NCBI GenBank assembly: GCA_033439255.1
Contig: JAVRDV010000016.1
Location: 248,001-312,000, forward strand
Direction: 5' to 3'
DNA length: 64,000 nt
Source: Hericium rajendrae
Lineage: Eukaryota > Basidiomycota > Agaricomycetes > Russulales > Hericiaceae
Every line of letters begins with the position of its first letter. Position 1 is the first letter of the stretch. The position numbers were made by a program, and so were the translations under genes. The notes under the pieces are model-generated. The model saw nothing but the letters and a program-made list of their open reading frames with translations. It was not told where the DNA came from and did no database searches. Shown piece after piece: positions 1-10,275 of the stretch.

Positions 1-378
1 TGCACCTGCAAGCCATATATACATTAGGTGCGCCAAGTGTGACGAGGAACAGGGCGCTCACGGTGACGATAACCCCTCTAATGCCGTCCGGCTAACAAGA
101 TTCAGTGATACAGAGCCAGATATCACGTCATGTTCGAAATAAAGTGGCAAGGAATGCGAATTCGGGGAGCGGCTCCTGATATGAAGTGAAGCCCATGGAT
201 TCCCTCGGCTATTCTCCAGCGAATATTGATGTTGGCTCTGAAAGGGAGTTGCAGGAGTTTGCGAGATCGAGAATGAAGATGTAGGAGAATAAGCGGGCAG
301 AGTTGAGGGACGTGGTCGGCGAGGATGAGAGCTATAAGGTGGGGGTCCCTGGTCCATGGAAAGAAGAGGATCAAACAA
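1..378 (-). CDS. Arrestin-like N-terminal domain protein, 5' part only
   Basis: This is the first exon or two of a gene that leaves the window at its left edge. The protein starts MFDPLLSMDQGPPPYSS and is Pro/Ser-rich for about 55 residues. It then reads YSLENSRGNPWASLHIRSR and LPLYFEHDVISGSVSLNL, the usual opening beta strands of basidiomycete arrestin-like (alpha-arrestin) proteins. The open frame stops at a TGA next to a good donor (GTGAGC, reading down from base 61), with an acceptor GCTTGCAG ending at base 6. The exon is therefore 62-378, a 56-base intron follows, and the next exon begins at base 5. Known members are adaptors in membrane-protein trafficking, but no function beyond the fold can be read here. 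A second family member lies at 34355-36072. The family call rests on the motif pattern only. Confidence 0.6.
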
Positions 379-1183
379 CGCTTGCTCATACCATAAATAC
401 TGTTAGCACGGGTAACATTGTGACGCATGACGGTAAGTATCTCCTATCATAGTTATGCCACAAGGTGGAGAACGCTCCTAGAGGGGCATCTTGTGCATGG
501 CGGATGTGGAACGTCGTGAGGCATGCGGTCGGTTCGCCCATGTGCACCCCAACGGCGTCGCTTCTGCCTGAGCACGGATGGTTCCTGATCCGTGCAAGCG
601 CAGATGCGACGATTTCAGGATTCCCCACGGCGCTCGGCCAAAGACTGAGTTTATAAAGGTAAGAGTAGCACAGATGCACATGCTACTTGCTACACGTTGG
701 AGAATGCGCGTCTCAACATGAGTCTGTTCATCCAAACTTGATCCAATAACGAGCCAAGAACGGGTGTAATGTGATAGCCAGCGAAAATCCTGCTATGCAT
801 GGGCTTAGTGACATAAGAAGGTGTGATGGAGACTGGAGATTACTCTCACGAGGCGGTATTGTAAAAACTCTACGATGCCTATGTCCAGGACAACGTTCAT
901 CTCGAGCATGTGCAATGTCCTGAGTAAACTTCATGCTCAAACAGATCCATTATCTCTGCAGTAAGCAGCGGCCCGGCTGCCGATGGTGCATTTTAGGCAG
1001 GTCGTTCTCACGGTCCAGTATCCGATCCAGGAACGTTGTTTGCCACAGACGCGTCTCTTGCAACTTCAAACCGACTGCTTCACGTATGTTCGATACTCGA
1101 AGTTACTTCAAAACGTTTCTAACATCATTCTTCACTACCCAGACTGATTGTGATTCACTAAAACAGCGGGATCCGACTCAAAC
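379..1183. other. Intergenic region between divergent genes
   Basis: No convincing coding exon, repeat or RNA gene is visible. The short open frames on both strands lack recognisable motifs. The stretch must hold the promoters of the minus-strand arrestin-like gene and the plus-strand nucleoporin gene. Confidence 0.5.
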
Positions 1184-3127
1184 ATGTCTTTCGGAGGGTG
1201 AGTAAATCATGTCACGATGTTCGAACCGGCGTCCCATTCCTCTTGTTCTAGCTTCTCGACATCCGGCTTAAAGCCCAATCTGGGCACGTCATGGTCTACT
1301 TCCAATACGCCCGGAGTGCCGACACAACCAGTTACTCAACTGGCCACTCAAGCGGGAACACCACAGGCTACTTCTCCTCCTGCCCAAGGAGGTGGCTTAT
1401 TCGGAGGACAGCAACAACAGAACCAACCCTCCACGTCTCTTTTCGGTGGTCTGGGTCAGAACCAGCCACAGCAGCAGCAGCAGCAGCAGCCGTCAACAGG
1501 TTTGTTCGGACAATCGGCGCAGGGTGCACAGACTGGTACTGGAACGGGTCTGTTTGGTGCGTCTCAGGCGAGTACTCAACCAGGACAGACAGGTGGGGGT
1601 CTTTTTGGTGGCGCGCAGCAGCCTTCAAACTGGAACACGAGCAATCCATTACTTCCGAAATCTGCCTTCGGTGCGGGTTCGCCCGCGACTCAGCAGCCTC
1701 AGACTGGGGGTTCATCGTTATTCGGGCAACCCCAGCAGCCTCAACAGAGTACGGGATCTGGACTCTTCGGGCAACCCCAACAGCAGCCTCAGCAGATGGG
1801 CTCATCGCTGTTCGGACAGCCGCAGCAAAGCCAACAGGGTGCTGGCATGGGTTCTTCGTTATTCGGGCAGCCACAACAGCAGCAGCAGCAGCAACCTCAA
1901 CAACCCCAACAACAACAGTCGTGAGTCCGTCACAAAATTTATATTTTCGTTATGTGAATGTGCATATTGTGAAGGGGCCTTTTTGGTTCTTTATTGGGCC
2001 AGCCGAAACCACAGACCAGGTACGCTACTACTACCTTGAACGTTGTCATCTGCTGATATACGTTACAGCTTTGGGTGCAGATATTTGTATTTGTGCTCAT
2101 GTTCTAACTATATTGAGACATTTGCCATGTAGCTTTTCAACTACTCAACCATCCTTGGCACTCCAACCTGCAACCCCAACAGGACCACCAGCATTTACGA
2201 AATCAACAAAGTATAATGATCTGCCAGACAACCTCAAGAAAGTATTTGAGGAGATCGAGTGCGTACACTGACTTGGCTTTATGTATCGCCCGTCCTGACA
2301 AAGGTGGAAGAGGGCATATACAGGGCCGCGTACAAATCAGCAACGAGCTAAAGCAGCGCAAAATTGGCGAGGAGGCCACGAAAGGGCAAGAGCATATCCG
2401 GAGTGTACACAAGGTACACAACTCCGACGATGCCTTTCTTAGATGCTGAAGCCACCCACAGGACCTCATAAGCGCTATCACCATCCTTCAATCGGACGTG
2501 CTAGCAGTGCGTGACCTCAAGGCCAAAGTCGATCAGACCGTCCAAGACACGATTGCCGCGACACACATCATCGATGGCTTCCGGAACCCTCAGCAGCATG
2601 GCGCGTACCTCAAGAACCACGCCAGTTTCCCCCTAGAGTATGTCGCTACCTCCGAGCAACTTCCGCTTTGATTGAACAAGGTCTGCAGGTTCTTCATGCG
2701 GATTACGGACCAGATAAGGCGGCGCTTGCAGTGGTACAAGGCGACTATTGAGGTAAGTCGCGACCTTCGCTGCTTCCGTCGATGGCGCTGATACGATGAC
2801 ATGACCACGCAGCAAGTGGAACGGAAATTGGCATCGACCGCACAACAAGCGCAATATACCCCGCAAGGTACGAATCGTGCTTGCAGATAGCGATAGTAAA
2901 ATTGGTGCTCATGATCTACAGCTATCACCACCACTCTCGAGGCGCAGCACGCATCGTTCATTGCGCTCGCCAATAAGACCGCCGCCCTGGATTCTGAAGT
3001 CCAAAAACTGAAGTCATTGTATACCCAGCTCTGGCGGCAGAAGACGGGTAGCATGCGGGACCCGTTTTACGGGCTCGATAGAGGCAGTGGGGGAGAGTTC
3101 GGCTTGGAAAGCTTGTATGCGAAGTAG
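1184..3127 (+). CDS. FG-repeat nucleoporin, Nup49/Nup58 family
   Basis: This is a nuclear pore component of the central channel (Nup62-Nup58-Nup54 type complex; yeast Nup49). A 14-base first exon codes MSFGG, with ATG at 1184 and donor GTGAGT at 1198. The next exon, 1252-1920, holds about 200 residues rich in Gln, Gly and Thr with repeated LFG/GLFG motifs (GGGLFGGQQQQ, GSGLFGQPQQQ, SSLFGQPQQ). The natively unfolded FG part ends and a conserved coiled-coil part follows: TKSTKYNDLPDNLKKVFEEI, then RVQISNELKQRKIGEEATK, RNPQQHGAYLKNHASFP, RRRLQWYKATIE and finally KTAALDSEVQKLKSLYTQLW, ending LESLYAK and TAG. The C-terminal helices match the Nup58/Nup49 coiled coil. The FG-to-coil junction (1921-2131) is best read as one intron, but a tiny extra exon near 2003-2019 cannot be excluded. 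At least six introns are present. Confidence 0.85.
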
Positions 3128-3507
3128 TTGTGAGTCTTCCATTGTCGTTGGCATGCGCCAATGCAATATAGCCATACATGTCCGTGTCTACGGAGAATGA
3201 TTCATGCTCTCATGTGCGTACACATCTAACCCTTTTGACGAGATGGGTGTCCCACCTGCTGAGTAGCTGGGTGGTGCCGAACGTGGTTGGGCTAAATCAA
3301 ATTGTAATGTACTCCATTTGAACCACAGGCCTCCCGATAGACTGATAATTCGCTAGCGTAGCAATCCATTCCCCTTCGTGAGACATGGATACCCCCATCG
3401 AAACTTGGCTATTCTCTCGCTCCGGGGGTGTTGCAACGGTAATGCACCCGTTGAGATTGTATTCTTGAAAGAAACTTGCGCATGATAGAAGGACCCCTGC
3501 AATTTCC

Positions 3508-3600
3508 CTCAGATGTCTGGTCCGCTGATCCTGGATTTTGCCCATATATGTCCGGACATGTTTTGGGCCCGATTGTGTCCGTGCTGGCCCAGACATCCGC
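3508..3600. repeat. Short dispersed repeat, copy 1
   Basis: The segment starts AGATGTCTGGTCC and ends GGCCCAGACATC, so its ends are near-inverted. It shares the words TATGTCCGG, TTGGGCCCGATTGTGTCCG and GGCCCAGACAT with the copy near 5680-5752. It is probably a decayed MITE-like repeat. The exact limits are uncertain. Confidence 0.35.
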
Positions 3601-5679
3601 CGGGGGCCACTTTTCGTCCGTGATTACCTTGCTTGCCAAGGTGTCTCGCACCCTCATAATTCGTAGCGCCGAAACCAACGCAGACAACAGCTACAAACAT
3701 CGCAATTAGCGCCGTTGCTTGCTTCACGGTCGCAAAAAGCAGTATACTAACTATCCTCCTCTCCATATCACCGCAAGCCACTTTCCCAATCGTAAGTACA
3801 GTGCATATTTCCGCAAATACAGAGCATCATTACTGCCCACAGATTGTATGTGAGCGAACAGCACTGGTCGTGCCGTGAGGGTGGACCCATCTGGATCTAC
3901 AAAGTAAGTACACCGAGGCCAGTGTTCCGAACCGTACTAGTTAGTGCTTAGACATGTGTCAAATCACGCTTGGTCCACGAAAAAAAAGTCAGTGCACCTA
4001 TATGACTTGTATACGATAGTGTTCTGATATCGCTGCATTTGTATGGTACTTCGACTTGACAGGGCTGCGAGACTTCGGCTTGATGTCGCTGCGAGCATGA
4101 CCTTCGCGAGCGTGTTCTTTGCGACAGCTCGCAGACGACTTGTCGCAATTCATTTGGACCTGTCTCACCGTGACATAAGGCTGTCACCAACTCAATTCGA
4201 TCGATACAATAAGAACAGGTAAGGGTAAGACAGATCAATTTATTACAGGCTGAGAAGCAGGTCACTGAGCTGTGCGCTGACGGGAGGACTTCAAGGCTAT
4301 CGTGCTTGAGATGAGCAAGCACTGTACCGAGCCGCACCGCGTTTTTGCATCTAACAACATCTCCCCGCACATACTGTACCATCGACAACACGGACACTGA
4401 CGTTTCGTGCCTACGGCAGTCCCGACGGCATGCGCACCTCGCCTCACTCCGTCCCCACAAGTTGTGCGGCCACAGAACGATCTTCGCGATCCCTGAGCAC
4501 CAGCTCTGGGTATCTTCCAGCCCCTTGTACTTTCTCGCCCGATCGCAATACTTCGCACACCGACTCGGCCTTCAACAATCTCGCGCTACCCCAGCTCATG
4601 GCACGAGCTTTCCACGTCGCATACGCACACCTGATAACACCGGGCTCCCAGCAACATGCATGTGGTCTACACAATTCGCGCGTCCTGTCAGCAGCATGTA
4701 TACGACCCAAGCGATGTACTCGCGTTTTCAGCGTCGTGCGCACGGACTCGACCATGTGCGCATGCTCTCCGGTTCCCCATCGCTCCTCCCAGCTCCCCGC
4801 ACACGTGCCTCGATCGACCTCGAAGCAGTTCATCACCGCCGGTCCCAATGACGTGCAGGAGAAACCCCGATGACAACGCAGACGGAGAGTGGCCTGACCA
4901 CCACGGCGCCATGGCTCCGAGGCGCACGGCACTGAAGCCCTGCAATGAACCGACATGTGGGTCAAATTTGAAGCTCAGCATGCCGTGAAAGCGACCAATG
5001 CACATGGCACATCTGTTTGCAGAGAACGAGATCGAGATGTGGATTTTACGTAAGGCATAGGAAGCATACACTATGATGTGCCACTACTGTAGTAGTACAC
5101 TGCAAATACTACGGGGCACCACAATGTACATCGGTCGTCGTATGTTAATAAGGGCTACCAACATAGCTCTAGATTTATTGATAAGACCCAATCCATTCTG
5201 CAAGCAAGGTTTCTGCCGACGCAGTCGGCGCTTCCCCAGTCTGGCCCAGACATCCAAAAAATACGAATTTTTTCCTCCTGCGCCCTGCAGGCGCGGCGGA
5301 ACAAACTTTGTCGTTGTTCTGCGAGCTAGCTGCTACGGCAGCTCTGGACCAAGAACCGGCACCAGTTAGCGGCGAAAGCGAGGGTCAAGGTCATTCTTGA
5401 GGTCGGCACTCGGACAGGGCGCCTGCTTCATTGATTTTGGGCCCGATACTTTTGTCGGCTCCCACCCGGCGTGTGTGGTGGGGCACTGTGGGGCATCTGT
5501 GATTCGAGGCGGCGGGCGGCGACAAGCTGGCTGGGGACGACTCTCCGTGACCGGTCGCTTCACCTATAACGGAGAGCCCGGTTGCCGCCAGAAGACATCA
5601 TGTCCGGCATGGACCAGACCTCCTCCGGGACCCCCGTTGATGTCCGCGATATGGCCCACACAACCCTGCCCGAAGAGGC

Positions 5680-5752
5680 CCAAATATGTCCGTTCTGGCC
5701 CAGTGCTTGGCCACTTTGGTGCCCAATCGTGTCCGGCGCCGGCCCAGACATA
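5680..5752. repeat. Short dispersed repeat, copy 2
   Basis: It resembles the copy at 3508-3600, sharing GCCCAAATATGTCCG, GCCCAATCGTGTCCGG and GGCCCAGACATA in the same order with an extra insert in the middle. It directly abuts the left end of the TA-flanked element that begins at 5755. Confidence 0.35.
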
Positions 5753-6451
5753 TACAGTATTTGAGCACTCCTCGAGTTGCTATCGTTCCTCGAGTCACAT
5801 GCGATTTTTGCTGCGAAAGCGGGCTCTTCACCCTCGGACTTGATGCAGACTACGAGTAATATACTGTAGCTATGTACTACATGATTTTTGCTGCCCATGT
5901 TGCATTGGATGTGAAGATATTTAGCAAACACTGCAGAAACAAGCAAAATCCGAAATTTGTGGAGTGAATCTAATTGCCATGCCTGAGATCCACATCAGAT
6001 CCTTCAGGATATATCATGTATGATACAAATGCCATGTATCCTGACAATGTGCCTTGCCGTTGGTATACACAGATGTGTTATATCGACAAAATATGCATCG
6101 AGTCGGGGCGGCGCGAGCAGAGATGGAGCGCGCATCAGGTCACGTCACGCTTTGCTGCGCCTGCGGCAGAATGCGATCCCATCACCAATGACTGTAGATA
6201 TACCCGATTAGGAAAAATAGATGTCTGAGCGTGTCACGACTCGAGGACTGCAATTTGGCCGATAAGACAATTCTTCACTGATGTCCCTTGTTCGTCCGAC
6301 ACCCTCATTGATTTGACTCCGGAGGATGTCAGACTTATTCTATTTATGACAGAGAAGCTCGATCTAACAAAAAAATCACAATCAAGGAGCTCTCCGGGAT
6401 CCCACACGGTGAGCAAAATTTGGTCGACTCGAGGAGTGCTCAAATACTGTA
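5753..6451. mobile_element. Non-autonomous Tc1/mariner-like element (MITE-like)
   Basis: The two ends form a perfect 25-base inverted repeat, at 5753-5777 and 6427-6451. Both ends are bounded by TA, and the element proper opens CAGTATTTGAGCACTC and closes with the reverse complement ending ACTG. A TA target duplication plus CAGT...ACTG termini is the signature of the Tc1/mariner superfamily. The interior of about 695 bases holds only short open frames without a recognisable transposase, so this is a deletion derivative or MITE mobilised in trans. Its right end lies 10 bases from the left end of the giant palindrome. Confidence 0.65.
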
Positions 6452-6534
6452 AGGGAAATTGTAGGCTCGGACCTAACCGGTAATTCACACTCCGCAGGCT
6501 CCGTTTCCATTACCGGCTGGGCTACAATCGGCAG

Positions 6535-6580
6535 TTTTTGGCAGGCCAGCCAAAAGTGCTCGTTCGACTTAGTGAAATCG
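6535..6580 (+). repeat. Terminal inverted repeat core, copy A outer end
   Basis: It contains TTTTTGGCAGGCCAGCC and runs into CGTTCGACTTAGTGAAATCG. Just outside it, CCGGTAAT and ATTACCGG form a small inverted pair (about 6477-6515). Confidence 0.75.
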
Positions 6581-6663
6581 CGCGTCGCGCGGCACCAAAG
6601 GCAGAGCGCGTGTTCGTCTTAGCTGTTTTTTTTGGTCAATTATTACTCTGTACTAGCACACTA

Positions 6664-9600
6664 TTAATCTACATCAGCCTCCTCGAAGTCATCAGAGTCA
6701 CTCTCAAACTCAAGTTCATCATCATCACCCTCCTCTGCAATATTCTCTTCAAAAATAAGCTGGTCTGCATCCATATCCAATGCGACATCCTCCTCGTTCA
6801 CAAGCTCCAACTCGGGACTCACCCCGACATCGAGGTCTTCCTCCAAGTCTACATCTTCGTCTGTGTCATCGGTGTCACCTTCAGTTCCTGGCGCATCAGC
6901 AGCGCCGTCATCCTCGGACCCTAACATGGAGGCCCGGTAAGTAGGTTACATAGAAACTCAAGTGTTGTACTTACCAGATGATGAAAACACTGCTGATGGG
7001 AGAGACGAAGGCATCGAGGTGGGTGAACCTACTAAGGGACGCATCCGGCGCCGCCTCTGTAGGTTCCGAAATGTCTTGTTGAACTGGCGCAAAGGCGAGT
7101 TCAAGCCCCATGTGAGCGCACTGAAACCCTCAGCGACAACATCGGGCACGGGCTTGTCATCCTTTGTGAAGACACGACCCAGAACTTCGTGGTACACTTT
7201 GTTATGTTCAAGGCTTCCCATGAGCTCCTCGATGTCGCCAGTGAGATCGAGTGAAGCATGGTGGTTCCCTTGTTTCGCACCAAGGGAACTGTTGACCTCG
7301 GTTGCGAGGTCTCGAAGGAGTTGAATACAGGGCGAAATCGTGTGGAGCCACTCCCATGATGCACCGCTGCCGTGTGCCGCATAGAATATCTAGTACGACC
7401 CAATAAGAAATACAGTCATTCATATTCCGAGCTCTGAAGGGACGCACCTTGATCCAAAAATTTAGATGTTCTTGCATTAGATCCACCTCTACCCAACCAC
7501 TCGGCTTGCCAGTAGGATTAACGAGCCAGTTGTTGAGCACAATGTCCCTGTATTAAATAAGTCAGATGCCCAGGAGGGATCCGAGCAGAGAAAAGATCCC
7601 TCACATGACAGCAGGCAGCCAGACATGCTCAATGTTGTGAATCAGAAATAGAACCTCGTGCGCATACTTTGTGCGCCCTTGACCTCGAAAGCTAAAGGCC
7701 CAGACTTTGAGGATGACGAGAATACGGCCTGAATCTCCCGCCTTGATAGCATTTGAGAACGCCGCCAACAGTAAGGCGTCGCACAGGAAAAGGATGGCAT
7801 TCTCGAACACCATGTCACCGTGTGCATCACCATCCCGTGCCCGTGCGCGTCATAGTCTTGCAACCTGAGAAATATCTGTATACTCATTGTGAACGGCCTT
7901 GGCATACTCTCGAAGACGTTCCCATGTCAGGTCATCACCTAGATCCTCCAGAGAATGCTTGCCTGACACAAGAAGCACGCAATGCATAACGCGCGCATAA
8001 AGGGAGACAAAAATGAGGTCGCGACACGTTCGAAATGGTGGGAGAGACGTGGCAATGATGGGTTTGCGCTGCAGCGCCGTATTGTGTGCCAGGAGGGAAG
8101 CCGGGTTCGTAGATTCATGGTTCTGTAGCCCAAGGTGAGCGAGCAATAAACCGTGCATCGCTGCCATCTTGTAATGGAAGAGGCCAGGGACGAAAAGCGC
8201 CCATCGAAGCGAACCAGCGCCACCCTGGTTCCCCGCCCTTGTTGCCACGACTGCACGCAATCGTGCAATGGACAGCTGGTCTCCAGCGATCAGCTTCAGA
8301 AACTCGGACACTTGTAAGTCCTTCAGTCCAAGCTCTTGCATGATCGCGTCGATGACCTGAGCATTGCCGCTGGTAGTCGCTTCGTTGATGTTCATGGCCG
8401 GCAGAGGATGAATCTCTGTCTTGTGAACCTCGATTTTGTGCGACGAAATGGGTTCTGTCTTCCGAACATTGTCTTGGAATTTCTGAAGCTTTAATGCATT
8501 CCCAACAGCAATACGCAAGATTGTATGTTCGATACAGTCACTGTAGAGCTGACGCTCGCGTGCCGTCAATTTCAGATCATCTAGCGTGAGTGGTGGTGCC
8601 TTGTCGAATGATTCATCCAGGGTAGCAGTCTTCAAATCATCCTTGTTCGCCTTGAATAAGGGCACTATGGTAGCACAAGTGCCATTTTGCATTGTGTCTA
8701 TCCAACATGAAGTAAGTAAATTTGTATCTGCGTCATTTGGTCGATCGGCTTACCTATATGTCCGATGACTTGTTCACCTACCCGCCGTAACATGTTTATA
8801 TTATCATAAACTGTCAGGAAAAGGTTTGCCGCAGCGATCAGTTGGGCGAGGCGACACATTGAAATTGACAGCCGCTCGAGTGAGCCTAGACGGCGCTTCG
8901 ACGAGGAAGATGTCTTGTTAGCATTGGGTGCTTTGTCGGATGGAGTTGCTTCCACATCAACAGGGGGCAGTGGTTCCAAGTGAGCTTGTTTCCCGCCTGA
9001 TCCTGCCAATGTTGCATAACTGACGCTGATTCCTAAATGGTTCATCACGCTAATTTGCTGCCGCGATCCACCAGTTGAATAGAGATAGAGGCCAAGTACG
9101 TGTCGTGCGTATGAGTTTCGCTTACTTCTTGCTCCGATGAGGTTGATTGCAGTGGATTCAGCTAACTGTATACAATACAGACAATGTTAAAACACGAATT
9201 GTACAATTCTTAATACGTACGAAACTCTTCTCTTCCAGCAATTTCGATGAACCATGCGCTTTCTGCTGGTTCGATGTTGTTACCCAGTCAAGGCACTCCA
9301 TCAAGACTGGACAATGCTGGCGCATCAGTTGCCTGAGGTCATGAAGCTTCAGACCGAGCACGAATGAAGCATCAATGGCCCGGTTCCCAACTCGAAGGAA
9401 ACCCTCCTGCGTAACTTTCTGTGCTTCCTTTCCAATGATCCTGCTGACATACTCTGTTGACCATCTATGCAGGGTATTATGCACAGTGTCGGGCATCTCG
9501 TTGGATGAGCAGAAGTCAAGGACCTTGCACAAAATGCCAGAGTCGAAGAAGTTCTTCCACTGCCAGTCACGATCCAGGTTGCCCGAATCAAAAACGTAGG

Positions 9601-10057
9601 CCACAAGATCTGCAAACTTGAGTCCGTAGGTCTCGAGTATGCCCAGTGCACGGTCCAAGCCTTCCTTCCGATGTTTGGCAGCTGCCTCGTGTTCTTCGGC
9701 TGCACGCTGTGGCTTCTCCATGCGCTTTTGCGTGTTTATGGCTGTGATCTTCTGTCCAGCATACTTCCTTCCCTTGCGCTGATGGTCCTCCTTGTTTCGA
9801 ATAGGCGAAGACCAGATAACGCTAGTGTCATCACTTTGTAGAGCACTTGCAGAGCCCACAAGGTCTAGCGAAGGAAGAACACCGGTGGTATCTTCTCCGC
9901 CGTCACTTTTCCCAGAAGATGTTACATTGGGAGAATCCCATCGGTCTCGATGATCGTTCGAATGTCGTCCAATGTGTGGACTGCTTAGAGCTATTGGCGA
10001 GTCGGGGAGTACTGAGAGCGGTGAACTAGGTGGTAAGTCGGCCTTTTCCTCTGGCAT
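6664..10057 (-). CDS. DUF6589 protein, probable transposase, copy A (premature stop)
   Basis: This is the transposase candidate of the element. The first exon (10057 down to about 9222) gives a Ser/Pro-rich N terminus (MPEEKADLPPSSPLSVLP), a basic patch, then DRDWQWKNFFDSGILCKVLD. Later exons carry the DUF6589 hallmarks: LYLYSTGGSRQQISVM, YDNINMLRRVGEQVIG, LIAGDQLSIARLRAV, PGLFHYKMAAMHGL, KAGDSGRILVILKVWAFSFR, RTKYAHEVLFLIHNIEHVW, WVEVDLMQEHLNFWIK and AHGSGASWEWL. The C terminus is a long Asp/Glu tail ending EEADVD. Asp in DNIN, Asp in GDQ and Glu in MQEH are plausible metal ligands of an RNase H-fold DDE enzyme; this is inference. An in-frame TGA at 7850-7852, after SQVARL, stands where the family normally has an Arg-rich link. 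It would remove the last third, including the candidate Glu. Arm A also has Cys in FLCDALL where copy B has Arg. Confidence 0.75.
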
Positions 10058-10275
10058 TGAGGAAGAATGACCTGTGGTCCGAAAGTTATAGATCTAGGTT
10101 ATACAAAAAATAAGCTGTACGCACCGAAATTCAACAGAGAGAAAAATGACTGAGATGAAAAGTGCGTCGTGCGGCCAAACGAGCATTTGAATTTACAAGC
10201 TCGAGACCTGTGGTGTGCGTTCCCCACCTCTGCCTCCTTGTTAGGCTCTTACTGTCATTGTATTCTCTCAGAGAC
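10058..10275. promoter_or_regulatory. Divergent promoter region inside transposon copy A
   Basis: About 220 bases separate the divergent start codons of the DUF6589 gene (10057) and the helicase gene (10276). The helicase frame stays open upstream to 10162. I prefer ATG 10276 because the protein there begins MPLKHNPAIRRVRPVRNRAQ, a basic start. The shared region would couple expression of both genes. The same region lies at 17906-18123 in copy B. Confidence 0.5.

Larger units (their letters stand above)
3128..5752. other. Gene-poor, repeat-bearing intergenic region
   Basis: About 2.6 kb without a gene I can support. Open frames of 100-170 codons at 4262-4965 overlap on both strands and have no recognisable domain, so they are probably spurious. 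The stretch contains two related GGCCCAGACAT-type repeat copies, described separately, plus fragments of the same sequence near 5230-5255 and 5435-5455. Confidence 0.45.

Noticed and set aside
1368-1874. 168-codon minus-strand frame opposite the nucleoporin FG exon
   Set aside because: It is a shadow of CAG/GGT repeats. The plus-strand frame has clear GLFG repeats and flanking introns.
4262-4965. Several overlapping frames of 98-173 codons on both strands
   Set aside because: No domain, no splice-consistent neighbours and codon use like non-coding DNA.
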